From: Thermoplasmatota archaeon
Lineage (GTDB): Archaea > Thermoplasmatota > Thermoplasmata > UBA10834
Direction: 5' to 3'
Length of the DNA stretch: 21,004 nucleotides
Assembly: GCA_022848805.1 (NCBI GenBank)
Contig: JAJISI010000003.1
Coordinates: 15,903-36,906, forward strand
This document shows, one piece after another, positions 1 to 7,202 of the stretch (the stretch's first letter is position 1; every line of letters starts with the position of its first letter). The position numbers and the translations under genes are program-made. The notes under the pieces are model-generated. The model saw only the letters and a list, made by a program, of their open reading frames with translations, was not told where the DNA came from and made no database searches.

Positions 1-300
1 CAACGACACGACTACGATGACGATCCCGTGCGTACTCCCGGTGAACAGTTCCACGACGCCCTTGAGCGCTCCTGTGACGGTTCCAGCGCCCTTCTTCTTC
101 GTTATGCCTATCGCCAGGATGATCCAGAGCACATGAAGCCCGGCCATGAACTGTCCAGCGCCGAAAGGCACGCCGACGATGTGGTTCATGAGGTTTCCGA
201 GGTACCCTACGTAGGTCGAGAGGACTCCGCCCAGAGCGGACAGCAGAGCGATGGTGACGAGGTCTTTGGTCGAGAGCATCAGTCGTTTGGTCACGGGCAC
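1..300 (-). CDS. ECF transporter S component, YkoE-like (partial, C-terminus beyond window)
   Basis: This is the first 100 residues of a hydrophobic membrane protein read leftwards; the rest lies beyond base 1. After a short basic start (VPVTKRLMLSTKDLV) come a small-residue helix (IALLSALGGVLSTYVGYLG), the segment GVPFGAGQFMAGLHVLWIIL, a basic loop ITKKKGAGTVTGALKG, and a helix running into VVELFTGSTHGIVIVV. That pattern fits substrate-specific S components of energy-coupling factor vitamin/precursor transporters, closest in my reading to the YkoE group (thiamine-precursor type); the substrate itself is inference. The GTG at 300-298 sits 5 bases after a strong GGAGGTGA. A second GTG at 294-292 forms a GTGA overlap with the upstream stop. 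Both imply tight translational coupling to the phosphoesterase gene. No ATPase (EcfA) or EcfT gene is visible, so those would lie to the left or elsewhere. Confidence 0.7.
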   Translation of the reverse strand, partial: MPVTKRLMLSTKDLVTIALLSALGGVLSTYVGYLGNLMNHIVGVPFGAGQFMAGLHVLWIILAIGITKKKGAGTVTGALKGVVELFTGSTHGIVIVVVSL

Positions 301-1787
301 GGTATCACCTCCACCAAGGCGACGCATTTGACCCACCTCGCCCCGGCTGAGGGATACACGGAGTATCCCTGCCCTTCGTAGGAGGTGGCCTCACAATCCG
401 CGTTGCTGTACACCCCGTCAGGGGCAAGCATGACAAGCTTGGGTCCGTCCTCCCACTCCGGCACTAGCTCAGATTCATAGCTCAGTGCCACCACCATCTC
501 CCCTTGGAGCTGGAGCCATGCTTCGTTCGGGCAGACATTCAGGTAGCCGAATTCCTGGAGGTAGCCGTCTGAGGAGGTGACGCGTAGCACATCCCCCTCG
601 CTGATTCCTCCGACCAACTCGACCAGATTAGCAACCGAAACTCCCGAGTAATCGCCCGCTCCTCCGATGTTGTCGTAGAGATTCTCGAACGAGGAGCATC
701 CTTCTGTCATCGACATCGCGAACATCTCGTCATAGGACAAGTTCAAGCGCAGTCCTTCTCTTCCGACGAGAGTCACGTGAGGCAGGTTCGAAGCATCGAT
801 TGCGACCTCGACCTTCTCAAAGACGAGGCTGTTCGAACCGGCTACGGTCACGTTCACGAAGTGATATTCGCCGTCGACGAGAGTCGCCCCCGCTCCTCCG
901 GTGATGATGAAATCCGTATCGTCGATGACTGTGTGGTTGAATGCGTGTATGTGCCCAGTGAAGACCGCCTCGATATCATCCGTTTCGATGAATTCGAGCA
1001 TTCGGTCGCACGAATCCGGATGTAGCGTATGATTGTCACCGAACGGATCGAAGCACGGCGCGTGGGTCACGATGATTTTCCTGGTCGCATCGTTGAACTC
1101 CCCTCTCATCCATGATATCTCTTCCTCGGTGATATCGAGGTCAGACGAGTCAACAGACACGAACCGTATGCCCCCGAAGTCGAAACTGTACTGTGTCGGG
1201 CCGAATCTCGTCTCATACTCGGTTATGCCATCGTTCTTCGCGTCATGGTTGCCCGGCGTGGTGTAGATCGGCACGGGGGAACCGTCTAGCATTTCTTGGA
1301 TGGCTGCGAACTCGCTCGGCATCCCCGAGGGGGTCAGGTCTCCGCATAGTATGGCAAACTCGCATTCACCGAGCTCTGAGAGTATCGACGTGAGGACCTC
1401 ATTCCGTCCTTGGCTGTCTCCGAGGACAGCGAACGTGAAGCTATCCTTCGCCGCCGGCCTGATGTATATGTCGTCTGAGCTGCCCGTTGAACGGAACGAT
1501 ATCGAAGTGTCGTCCAGGGACTCGTATTCGTCGACCCCTTCGACGGAAGACCCCGCGATGCAGTTGTGGAGTCTCACATCTCCTTCGAAGCCGTTCAAAC
1601 GGAGTGACACATCCGGCTTGTAGCACCAGATCTCCACCGCATCCTCAGACTGCGCTCTGATGATGCCTCCATCGACTATCATGTCTGGGTCTGAGGCGAG
1701 GATGAGCCCTGATCTGTATGCAACAAGCAAGCTAGCAGCGATTACCAGCGTACATACCGCTAAGGCCACCACCCGCTTCCTGTTCAT
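291..1787 (-). CDS. Exported metallophosphoesterase fused to a sulfite-oxidase-like (molybdopterin-fold) domain
   Basis: A 498-residue protein with an N-terminal signal or anchor helix (about 5-24), so it acts outside the membrane. Residues about 115-300 form a calcineurin-type phosphoesterase: GDSQG (D124), GDL (D150), GNHD (N180, H181), THAP (H242) and GHIHA (H279, H281). Motif I has Gln126 where many relatives have His; this GDSQ variant is seen in secreted family members. Residues about 337-498 form a separate module with LSYDEM, an SGVSVANLVELVG segment, TSSDGY and a C-terminal SAGARWVKCVALVEV. These are the hallmarks of the oxidoreductase molybdopterin-binding (SUOX) fold, although no conserved Mo-ligand cysteine is obvious. 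The ATG follows the upstream stop by 4 bases, with a GTGAGGA ribosome site overlapping that stop. The natural substrate is unknown; the neighbours point to a surface uptake or processing role. Confidence 0.85.
   Translation of the reverse strand: MNRKRVVALAVCTLVIAASLLVAYRSGLILASDPDMIVDGGIIRAQSEDAVEIWCYKPDVSLRLNGFEGDVRLHNCIAGSSVEGVDEYESLDDTSISFRSTGSSDDIYIRPAAKDSFTFAVLGDSQGRNEVLTSILSELGECEFAILCGDLTPSGMPSEFAAIQEMLDGSPVPIYTTPGNHDAKNDGITEYETRFGPTQYSFDFGGIRFVSVDSSDLDITEEEISWMRGEFNDATRKIIVTHAPCFDPFGDNHTLHPDSCDRMLEFIETDDIEAVFTGHIHAFNHTVIDDTDFIITGGAGATLVDGEYHFVNVTVAGSNSLVFEKVEVAIDASNLPHVTLVGREGLRLNLSYDEMFAMSMTEGCSSFENLYDNIGGAGDYSGVSVANLVELVGGISEGDVLRVTSSDGYLQEFGYLNVCPNEAWLQLQGEMVVALSYESELVPEWEDGPKLVMLAPDGVYSNADCEATSYEGQGYSVYPSAGARWVKCVALVEVIPCP
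305..312 (-). promoter_or_regulatory. Strong Shine-Dalgarno for the ECF S-component gene
   Basis: On the minus strand the sequence reads GGAGGTGA inside the last codons of the upstream phosphoesterase gene. It lies 4-5 bases before the GTG at 300 and about 10 before the GTG at 294, which favours the first GTG. It is a near-complete anti-16S match. Confidence 0.7.
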
Positions 1788-1791
1788 TTCC

Positions 1792-3312
1792 TCACTCTGG
1801 AAGGTCCACGAGGTCTACCCTGGCTACGCCTTTGATATTCATCGATCCCGGCAAGTCCTCGCCTGTCAAGGTCAGCGGGTAGTCTTCCCCGGTGAGGTAT
1901 TCTCCGTCAAAGGTCAAGGCGAGTATCAAGGAGTCGTTGTATTGCACATCTCCCACAGAAATCGTCTGGTTGTATCCATCTGAGCCGGTGACTTTCACGC
2001 CATAGCCCAGAGCCGCTAGGGAGTCGTTGAACAGCCAATGCGAAGAGTCTGCTCCGTCGACCAAGCCGATCAGCACCCACAGCGGAATGCCCGCGTAGCT
2101 GTGCTCCACGGAGTCTTCCGTGTAGTTGTAGTAGGTGACATGCAGCCCCTCGTCGCAATTGAACAGCGCGACGAACTCCCACTCGTCGAAGGTCTCCGTA
2201 GTAAGGCCTGCGAGTGTGAGTTCCCAAGCCGGGGCTTCAACGTACCCTTCGATGGCTATCCGGACGATGTTCTTAATCTTCTGGGAGCTTGCAAGGTCAT
2301 CGCCGACGATCCTCAGTGGCCAGTCATTCTCTGCAAGCGCCTCCCCATCTAATTTGTAGGCGACGATGATGCTGTCGTTCCTAGCTGCCTGCGATGCATC
2401 AAAGGTGGTCGAGTACCCGTCCGAAGCCGTGACGTTGACTGTGTATCCCGCCTCTGCGAGCGCGTCGTTGAACATGTAATGACCGCCAGGTGCGTCCCCT
2501 CCGTCCACTGCTGACAGGAGAACCCATAGTGGGATTCCCTCGTAGTAGTGGTCGCCGTCATCGTCCGTGTAGTTGTAGTAGGTCGTGTGGTAGTAGCACG
2601 TGGCCAAGGACTCGAAAGTCTGCCTGTCCATGTCCATTGTGGTGACTCCCTCGAGCTCGATGGTCCAGTCGTCGACGTATGGCGTTATAATCAACTCCTT
2701 GACCATCTTCGCCCAGAAGTGTCCATCTGTGATGAGTGTCTCCTCATCGTCCACTACCACTATCCTCAGGTTGTCGTAGTCGAGCCGCTCGCCGTCCTCC
2801 TCGAATGCGAGCACCATCGTGAGATTCTCCGGCCCCAGCAGCTCGCCATCGAGGTTGTAGGTGGGGAATGTCCCGTTCTCGACCTGTCCCGAGTTGTAGG
2901 TCATCTCGTATCCGTCCCAAGCGACGGTGTTCAGGCTGTAGTTGTCGCCGTCGTAGACGAGGTCGACCAGGTCACTGACGGGTATCCCGGTGTAATTGAG
3001 GGGGCCGACGACGGTTCCCGTAGATTTCATGAAGTAACCGGAGCCTTCGTAGGATTCCATGTCCGATAGGTCGGAGACCGTCAGATTCACGCTCTCTCCA
3101 AACCCGGAGATGACGACAGCAACGTCACCATCAGGATTCTGGTCGTCCGTTCCTTGTGTCACCAAGTATCCGAGAGGAACTCCTATCAGGAGTGATGCAA
3201 TCGCTACAAGAGCAATCAGCTTCCTGCCGCCCATTCTGCTCGGAACTTTGGGTGAGAGTGCTTCCGTTCCCTTCGCAGGTTCGCCGTTGACCCCTCGATT
3301 CTCCTCCGCCAT
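1792..3312 (-). CDS. Membrane-anchored protein with three tandem sulfite-oxidase-like domains
   Basis: A 506-residue protein: a charged cytoplasmic N-terminus (1-30), one transmembrane helix (about 31-51), then an acidic, sequon-rich extracytoplasmic part. That part holds three repeats of the oxidoreductase molybdopterin-binding fold (about 64-210, 215-355, 362-500). Each shows a variant of Y.GIP..DL or Y.GIPLWVL, then SDGY (WDGY in repeat 1), then NLDGE/KLDGE/TFDGE and a PL.. GDDL-type ending. Repeats 2 and 3 are closest, sharing TYYNYT, GIPLWVL and FND.LA..GY. Cys239 and Cys386 lie near each other in the repeats but are offset by two residues when TYYNYT is aligned, and repeat 1 has none. 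Catalytic Mo binding is therefore doubtful and ligand binding more likely. It is the first gene of an operon with the phosphoesterase and ECF S component. The ATG has GAGGAC upstream at about 7 bases. Confidence 0.8.
   Translation of the reverse strand: MAEENRGVNGEPAKGTEALSPKVPSRMGGRKLIALVAIASLLIGVPLGYLVTQGTDDQNPDGDVAVVISGFGESVNLTVSDLSDMESYEGSGYFMKSTGTVVGPLNYTGIPVSDLVDLVYDGDNYSLNTVAWDGYEMTYNSGQVENGTFPTYNLDGELLGPENLTMVLAFEEDGERLDYDNLRIVVVDDEETLITDGHFWAKMVKELIITPYVDDWTIELEGVTTMDMDRQTFESLATCYYHTTYYNYTDDDGDHYYEGIPLWVLLSAVDGGDAPGGHYMFNDALAEAGYTVNVTASDGYSTTFDASQAARNDSIIVAYKLDGEALAENDWPLRIVGDDLASSQKIKNIVRIAIEGYVEAPAWELTLAGLTTETFDEWEFVALFNCDEGLHVTYYNYTEDSVEHSYAGIPLWVLIGLVDGADSSHWLFNDSLAALGYGVKVTGSDGYNQTISVGDVQYNDSLILALTFDGEYLTGEDYPLTLTGEDLPGSMNIKGVARVDLVDLPE
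2117..2136 (+). repeat. 20-bp direct repeat, copy 1 (domain 3 of the SUOX-like protein)
   Basis: The 20-mer tccgtgtagttgtagtaggt occurs here and again at 2564-2583, without mismatch. It encodes the TYYNYT segment of domain 3 on the minus strand. It reflects the internal domain duplication rather than a mobile element. Confidence 0.8.
2564..2583 (+). repeat. 20-bp direct repeat, copy 2 (domain 2 of the SUOX-like protein)
   Basis: Identical to 2117-2136. It encodes the corresponding TYYNYT segment of domain 2 of the same protein, 447 bases away. Confidence 0.8.
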
Positions 3313-3344
3313 GTCAATCGTCCTCGTTATGCTCGCATGAGCAT

Positions 3345-3372
3345 ATCGCGGATAGAATCGCGGTATAAATAT
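3345..3372 (-). promoter_or_regulatory. TATA-box promoter of the SUOX/phosphoesterase/ECF operon with direct repeats
   Basis: On the minus strand ATATTTATACC (3372-3362) is a good archaeal TATA box. A start about 25 bases downstream would leave a leader of roughly 25-30 bases before the ATG at 3312, room for the GAGGAC ribosome site. The heptamer ATCGCGG occurs twice on the plus strand (3345-3351 and 3357-3363), the second abutting the TATA box. This is a possible operator, but only by position. Confidence 0.6.
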
Positions 3373-3494
3373 CTGTCGTGATTCGGAGCCATCTTGATTC
3401 GGATTGTGTGGGTTTCGACATCTCTAGGAGGACAACCTACCACCCGTATGTCCTCGCCTTGTGGATTGCATCAGTCGCGGAGGTCTCCAGAATC

Positions 3495-4649
3495 CTACCC
3501 CTCTAGCTCCTTGACGACATCCTTCAGGGATTCCCTTATCTTGATGCCTTGAGGGCACAGCTCCTCGCACTTACCGCATTCGGTGCACTTCGACGCTCTG
3601 CTCTTGGGTTCAACCACCCACGCGTATGATCTCTTGGCATATGGGATATCGTTGTACATGTGCCCATGGTTCAGCTGCTCGAAGCATCCGGGTATGTCGA
3701 CCCCCGACGGACAGGGCATGCAGTACCTGCATCCGGTGCACGGAATCATGGACTTAGCCCTCAGCCCCTTCCTCACCCTGTCGATGAGCGCTTTCTCACC
3801 TTTGGTGAGGCAGCCCGGTTTGGCCTTGTCCGCTGTCCTGACATTCTCCCTGAGCTGATTCATGGTCGTCATCCCGCTCAAGACCAAACTGACCTCACGC
3901 TTGTCCCAGAGGAACTTCAGAGCTAGCTCGGCAGGGGTCCTCCTCGGTGCCGCTCGGTCGACCTTTCGGCGTATGTCGCGCGGCAGCTTGTTCCCCAGGA
4001 ACCCTCCGAGCAGGGGTTCCATGACGATTACGCCGAGCTTCTTGCTTGCGGCGTATTTGAGCCCCTTCGTCCCCGCCTGGTTGTCCTCGTCCATGTAGTT
4101 GTACTGGATCTGGCAGAATCCCCAGTCGTAGGCGTCTACGATCTCCTTGAACAAAGGCAGTTCATCGTGGAAGGAGAAGCCCGCATGGCGGATCCTCCCA
4201 TCCGAGAGTGCGTCGTCAAGGAAATCCAACACCTTGTGGCCGCTGAGGGTTTTCCATAAGGCTGCGTTGAGTCCATGGAGTAGATAGAAATCGATGTGAT
4301 CCGTCCGAAGCCTCTTCAGCTGGTCGTCGAGATATTCGTCCATGCTCCTTCTGCTCTTGATGAGCCAACTGGGCAGTTTGGTGGCGATTTTGATCTCCCC
4401 TCGGGGATAATCACGCAGCACCTTACCGAGAAACGGCTCGCTTCTGCCTTTCGGGTTGCGGCCGGATTTGTGATAAGGATAGGCCGTGTCGAAGTAGTCA
4501 ACCCCGTGGTTGATGGCGTAGCGTATCATCGCAGTAGCTCTCTTCTCGTCTATCCGATGGGCCTTACCATCGATGGTGGGAAACCTCATGCATCCGAATC
4601 CCAGTATAGAGGCGGTCTCGCCCGTCTTTCCTATCCTTCTTCGCAGCAT
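3495..4649 (-). CDS. Aldo/keto reductase with C-terminal 4Fe-4S ferredoxin domain
   Basis: A 384-residue cytoplasmic protein. Residues about 1-290 are an aldo/keto reductase barrel: LGFGCMRFP near the start, GVDYFDTAYPYH with the expected catalytic Asp54 and Tyr59, Lys91 in IATKLP and His125 in YLLHGLN. Substrate-loop marks include QIQYNYMD and the GVIVMEPLLGG strand. The C-terminus carries two cysteine clusters, CTGCRYCMPCP (about 314-324) and CTECGKCEELCP, as in ferredoxins with two [4Fe-4S] centres. The length and layout match the archaeal and clostridial AKR-ferredoxin family, whose members probably exchange electrons between NAD(P)H or ferredoxin and a carbonyl substrate; the substrate is not known here. 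The upstream ribosome site is weak (GGAAGGGA). It is apparently transcribed alone, divergently from the acetyltransferase gene. Confidence 0.9.
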   Translation of the reverse strand: MLRRRIGKTGETASILGFGCMRFPTIDGKAHRIDEKRATAMIRYAINHGVDYFDTAYPYHKSGRNPKGRSEPFLGKVLRDYPRGEIKIATKLPSWLIKSRRSMDEYLDDQLKRLRTDHIDFYLLHGLNAALWKTLSGHKVLDFLDDALSDGRIRHAGFSFHDELPLFKEIVDAYDWGFCQIQYNYMDEDNQAGTKGLKYAASKKLGVIVMEPLLGGFLGNKLPRDIRRKVDRAAPRRTPAELALKFLWDKREVSLVLSGMTTMNQLRENVRTADKAKPGCLTKGEKALIDRVRKGLRAKSMIPCTGCRYCMPCPSGVDIPGCFEQLNHGHMYNDIPYAKRSYAWVVEPKSRASKCTECGKCEELCPQGIKIRESLKDVVKELEG

Positions 4650-4744
4650 CGGAAGTCCCTTCCAGTCGCTCCTGCCATGGCGGTCACGGCCTCTTCTTAC
4701 TTGCGCCTGTTAGTGCGAGCCGGTTCATGCAGCGCTCTTAACAA

Positions 4745-4760
4745 GTACTTCGGCAAGTAC
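4745..4760. promoter_or_regulatory. Perfect 6-bp hairpin/palindrome between divergent genes
   Basis: GTACTT-cggc-AAGTAC is a perfect inverted repeat with a four-base spacer, in the 265-base gap between the divergent aldo/keto reductase and acetyltransferase genes. It is about 95 bases from the first start and 155 from the second. Its placement suits a regulator site serving one or both genes, but no function can be read directly. Confidence 0.35.
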
Positions 4761-4837
4761 GGTTTGGGGATGGAGGTCGAATCAGTCTTCTCTCGGTTAA
4801 TGAGGTCGCTCGACCGGTTCGGCGTGCTCGGATGGAA

Positions 4838-4853
4838 TGGAAAAGCTTTTGAG
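4838..4853 (+). promoter_or_regulatory. Possible TATA element of the acetyltransferase gene
   Basis: The AT-rich segment around AAAAGCTTTT (4841-4850) lies about 65-75 bases before the GTG start. It is preceded by purines that could act as a BRE. It is a weaker TATA match than the other promoters in the window. Confidence 0.3.
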
Positions 4854-4900
4854 TCATTTGACGGTTGGCGTTTTGCCCAGGTTCAAGAACACCCAGCACT

Positions 4901-4909
4901 AAGGAGGGG
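4901..4909 (+). promoter_or_regulatory. Shine-Dalgarno fixing the GTG start of the acetyltransferase
   Basis: AAGGAGGGG ends 5 bases before the GTG at 4915 and supports that start over downstream ATG codons. Confidence 0.75.
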
Positions 4910-4914
4910 CCGAA

Positions 4915-5733
4915 GTGAGCGAGGTTGACGCTATCAATAAGACGCGAGGTCTGCCAGCGACTGTCGATTCGTTAGAAGCGGACTTGAACAGGCTAGGGAT
5001 TACTCCGGGCACGGTTCTGCTGGTTCATTCATCGCTCAGTTCTCTCGGATGGGTATGCGGCGGCCCCGTTGCAGTGGTCCTGGCACTCGAGAGTGTTCTG
5101 GGAAGCGAAGGGACGCTGGTGATGCCATCGCATACTGGAGATGTGTCAGAACCCTCTCACTGGAAGAACCCACCCGTTCCTGAATCATGGTGGAAAACGA
5201 TCAGGGAATCCATGCCTGCATACGATTCGAACTTCACTCCAACGCGTGGAATGGGCGCGATCGCAGAGGGTTTTCGCGGACGGGAAGGCGTGCTCCGCAG
5301 CTCTCATCCTTCAGAGTCGTTCGCCGCGCGAGGGCCGAAGGCCGACGCCGTGGTCGACAACCATTCATTGGATTTCCCGACGGGTGATCAGTCGCCACTG
5401 GCAAGAATATACGACCTGGATGGAACCGTCCTGCTTCTCGGAGTGGATTACTTGAACGCCACATCGCTCCACTTAGCGGAGTATCGTGCCAACTATCCCG
5501 GCAAGAAGACTAAACAGCGGGGGGCGCCAATCACGGTCGAAGACAAGAGGAACTGGGTACAATTCCAGGACTTCGAGTGGGACGATTCGGACTTCAACCT
5601 GATAGGGAAAGACTTCGCAGACAGTACCGGGCTCGTTAAGTCAGGGCCCATAGGCAGCGGCCACGGGCTTCTCATGCCTCAGCGGCAGCTGGTGGACTAT
5701 GCTCAGGGCTGGATTGAGAAGAACCGTCGCTGA
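4915..5733 (+). CDS. Aminoglycoside 3-N-acetyltransferase family protein (AAC(3)/YokD-like)
   Basis: A 272-residue cytoplasmic enzyme of the usual family length. It shows the N-terminal GTVLLVHSSLSSLG strand-loop, LVMPSHTGD (His73), the NFTPTRGMGAIAE segment, RSSHPSESFAARG with His131 at the expected acyl-CoA/active-site region, GDQSPLARIYDLDGTVLLLG, and NATSLHLAEYR (His186, Glu189). The family transfers acetyl from acetyl-CoA to the 3-amino group of deoxystreptamine antibiotics. Many environmental members have no shown resistance role and may acetylate other amines. The GTG start follows a strong AAGGAGGGG. It stands alone, divergent from the reductase, and no mobile-element genes flank it, so recent acquisition as a resistance cassette is not supported. 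The fold call is secure; the substrate is not. Confidence 0.9.
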   Translation: MSEVDAINKTRGLPATVDSLEADLNRLGITPGTVLLVHSSLSSLGWVCGGPVAVVLALESVLGSEGTLVMPSHTGDVSEPSHWKNPPVPESWWKTIRESMPAYDSNFTPTRGMGAIAEGFRGREGVLRSSHPSESFAARGPKADAVVDNHSLDFPTGDQSPLARIYDLDGTVLLLGVDYLNATSLHLAEYRANYPGKKTKQRGAPITVEDKRNWVQFQDFEWDDSDFNLIGKDFADSTGLVKSGPIGSGHGLLMPQRQLVDYAQGWIEKNRR

Positions 5734-5862
5734 CGCCTCTACCTTTGTCGATGAGCTAGAAACAAGATGTAGATATGTATGATGATAAGCGGTCATCAGC
5801 GACCATCATTGAACCATGGGTCTGTCCACGTGTGCCAGAAAGCCCGACTCCTGTGCCAAATC

Positions 5863-5873
5863 TTTTATTAATA
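5863..5873 (+). promoter_or_regulatory. TATA-box promoter of the C39-like peptidase gene
   Basis: TTTTATTAATA is a good archaeal TATA match 67-77 bases before the ATG at 5940. A start near 5897 would give a leader of about 40 bases. It lies downstream of the first Met of the longer reading frame (5775), arguing against that longer start. Confidence 0.6.
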
Positions 5874-5939
5874 GTGGTTCCGATTTGTGTCTGGCTAAGC
5901 GTGGCTGACTCAGCATATGCTTGGTGGGGGAGAGACGTT

Positions 5940-7064
5940 ATGAGAGCAAAAGCAGTTGGGCGTGTGAGAGGGCTTCTTGTAAGCGCGTGTATGTGCATCG
6001 TTGCCATGATGGTGCTTCCGGCCGCAGGGGCGAATTCCCTGCCGTCGAGTGCGTTCATCGATGGTGTGCCGTTGTATCAGCAGGTTGATGCAAAAGGATG
6101 CGGGGCGGTTGCCCTGCAAATGGTCTTCGACTACCACGGCGAATTCATCGATCAGAAGGAAATATACAACGCCGCCAGGAGTGGCGGCACCACGCTTCCG
6201 GACATGGCTAGGGCCGCTCAGTTCAGTGATATGAGCACTACCGCTGGAGATAGGTGGGCAGATTCCACCGTCACTGGATACACGGGCAGAGATGTCGGCT
6301 ATGCCGGGTTCTACTACGCCTCGAACGAGCCATGGCTCGACGAGATGAAGCAGATACTCGCGAAGGGATATCCCGTCATCGTTCTTGTGTACTGGATGCC
6401 CGAATGGTACAGCGGGGACCACTATAGGGTCGTGGTCGGATACGATGACAATGAGGGAGTGCTCCTGATTAACGATGGATGGTCAAGGGAGTTCAAAGTG
6501 GATAACCAGGACTACGATGGGTCTACATCTCAGTCTGCAAATGACAACGCGTGGGACACAGATTTCGTTCCTTGGAAGTGGCCTTACGCCGACTTTCTGG
6601 ATACCTGGACCTGCGACACGACAATGTGGGGAGTGACTGGGATGAAGTATGGTGGCGTGTTCGTCACTCCGTGGGAAGTGGACATATCCGCTCCCTCGAC
6701 AGTGCTTCCAGGAGAGGAGTTCACAGTCAGCGCGAAGATAACCTATCCTTGCCTGGAACCGTTCGGATCTGACGCATTCCCGACATTCCCAGCCGAGAGT
6801 CTAAGCGCTGTCCTCGAGACCTCCACGGGGTTGGAAGTCTGCAAGGAGCCAGACCTGTCCAAGATCAAATCCTTCGAGGCCGGTCAGACCGTGACGCTCG
6901 ATTGGGTCTTGTGCGCCAGCGAGACCGAAGGAGTGTATACCTTCGAAATAGACGCGGAGGGACTCATCTCAGGGTCGATGGAACCGTGGAAGGACTATCC
7001 GGCGTATGACTACCTTGATGCGATAGGCGGAAGCGGCTCCTTCACAATCGAAGTCGCTGCATAG
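5940..7064 (+). CDS. Secreted C39-like cysteine peptidase with C-terminal beta-rich domain
   Basis: A 374-residue protein. A classic signal peptide (basic MRAKAVGRVRG, then VSACMCIVAMMVLPAAGA) points to export. Residues about 40-185 match C39-like papain-fold peptidases: Gln47/48 before the Cys as oxyanion residue, GCGAVALQM with Cys54 as nucleophile, GDHYRVVVGYDD with His161, and LLINDGW with Asn178/Asp179. After a WPYADFLDTW segment comes a beta-strand-rich C-terminal region (about 240-374) resembling Ig/CARDB-type surface modules. The frame is open back to 5775, but the TATA box at 5863-5873, GGTGGGGGAG at 5923-5932 and the clean signal peptide all favour 5940. The family cleaves peptides or, as C39-like singletons, has unknown targets. 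It may supply peptides to the nearby Opp system, which is inference only. Confidence 0.8.
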   Translation: MRAKAVGRVRGLLVSACMCIVAMMVLPAAGANSLPSSAFIDGVPLYQQVDAKGCGAVALQMVFDYHGEFIDQKEIYNAARSGGTTLPDMARAAQFSDMSTTAGDRWADSTVTGYTGRDVGYAGFYYASNEPWLDEMKQILAKGYPVIVLVYWMPEWYSGDHYRVVVGYDDNEGVLLINDGWSREFKVDNQDYDGSTSQSANDNAWDTDFVPWKWPYADFLDTWTCDTTMWGVTGMKYGGVFVTPWEVDISAPSTVLPGEEFTVSAKITYPCLEPFGSDAFPTFPAESLSAVLETSTGLEVCKEPDLSKIKSFEAGQTVTLDWVLCASETEGVYTFEIDAEGLISGSMEPWKDYPAYDYLDAIGGSGSFTIEVAA

Positions 7065-7155
7065 GTTGCAGCTTGGTCTGGCCCAGGGAAAGCCACGGTC
7101 AGCGTTTCGTCTTGACAAGCGGAGCGCAGGCACAATGGATGTCGTCGGGCGAATA

Positions 7156-7169
7156 GGGTTAATGAACCC
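7156..7169. promoter_or_regulatory. Small inverted repeat upstream of agmatine deiminase
   Basis: GGGTT-aatg-AACCC forms a five-base-pair hairpin or operator-sized palindrome 33 bases before the agmatine deiminase start, in the 138-base gap after the peptidase gene. No convincing TATA box is visible in this gap, so the gene may be read through from upstream or have a weak promoter. Confidence 0.3.
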
Positions 7170-7202
7170 CTCGGCCATTCCGGTCACGGATGGAGGAATG
7201 AG

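Noticed and set aside
28..381. Plus-strand frame of 117 codons at the left edge
   Set aside because: It is antisense to the convincing ECF S-component reading and the end of the phosphoesterase; charged, low-complexity product.
4650..4914. Possible tRNA or small RNA in the divergent gap (a GGTTCATGC string near 4720)
   Set aside because: No cloverleaf arms or acceptor stem can be formed around it.
4296..4928. 210-codon plus-strand frame crossing the aldo/keto reductase gene
   Set aside because: Antisense to conserved reductase motifs and running through the promoter region of the acetyltransferase gene.
5775..5939. N-terminal extension of the C39-like peptidase frame back to an ATG at 5775
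   Set aside because: The TATA box at 5863-5873 and ribosome site at 5923-5932 lie inside it, and the signal peptide begins cleanly at 5940.
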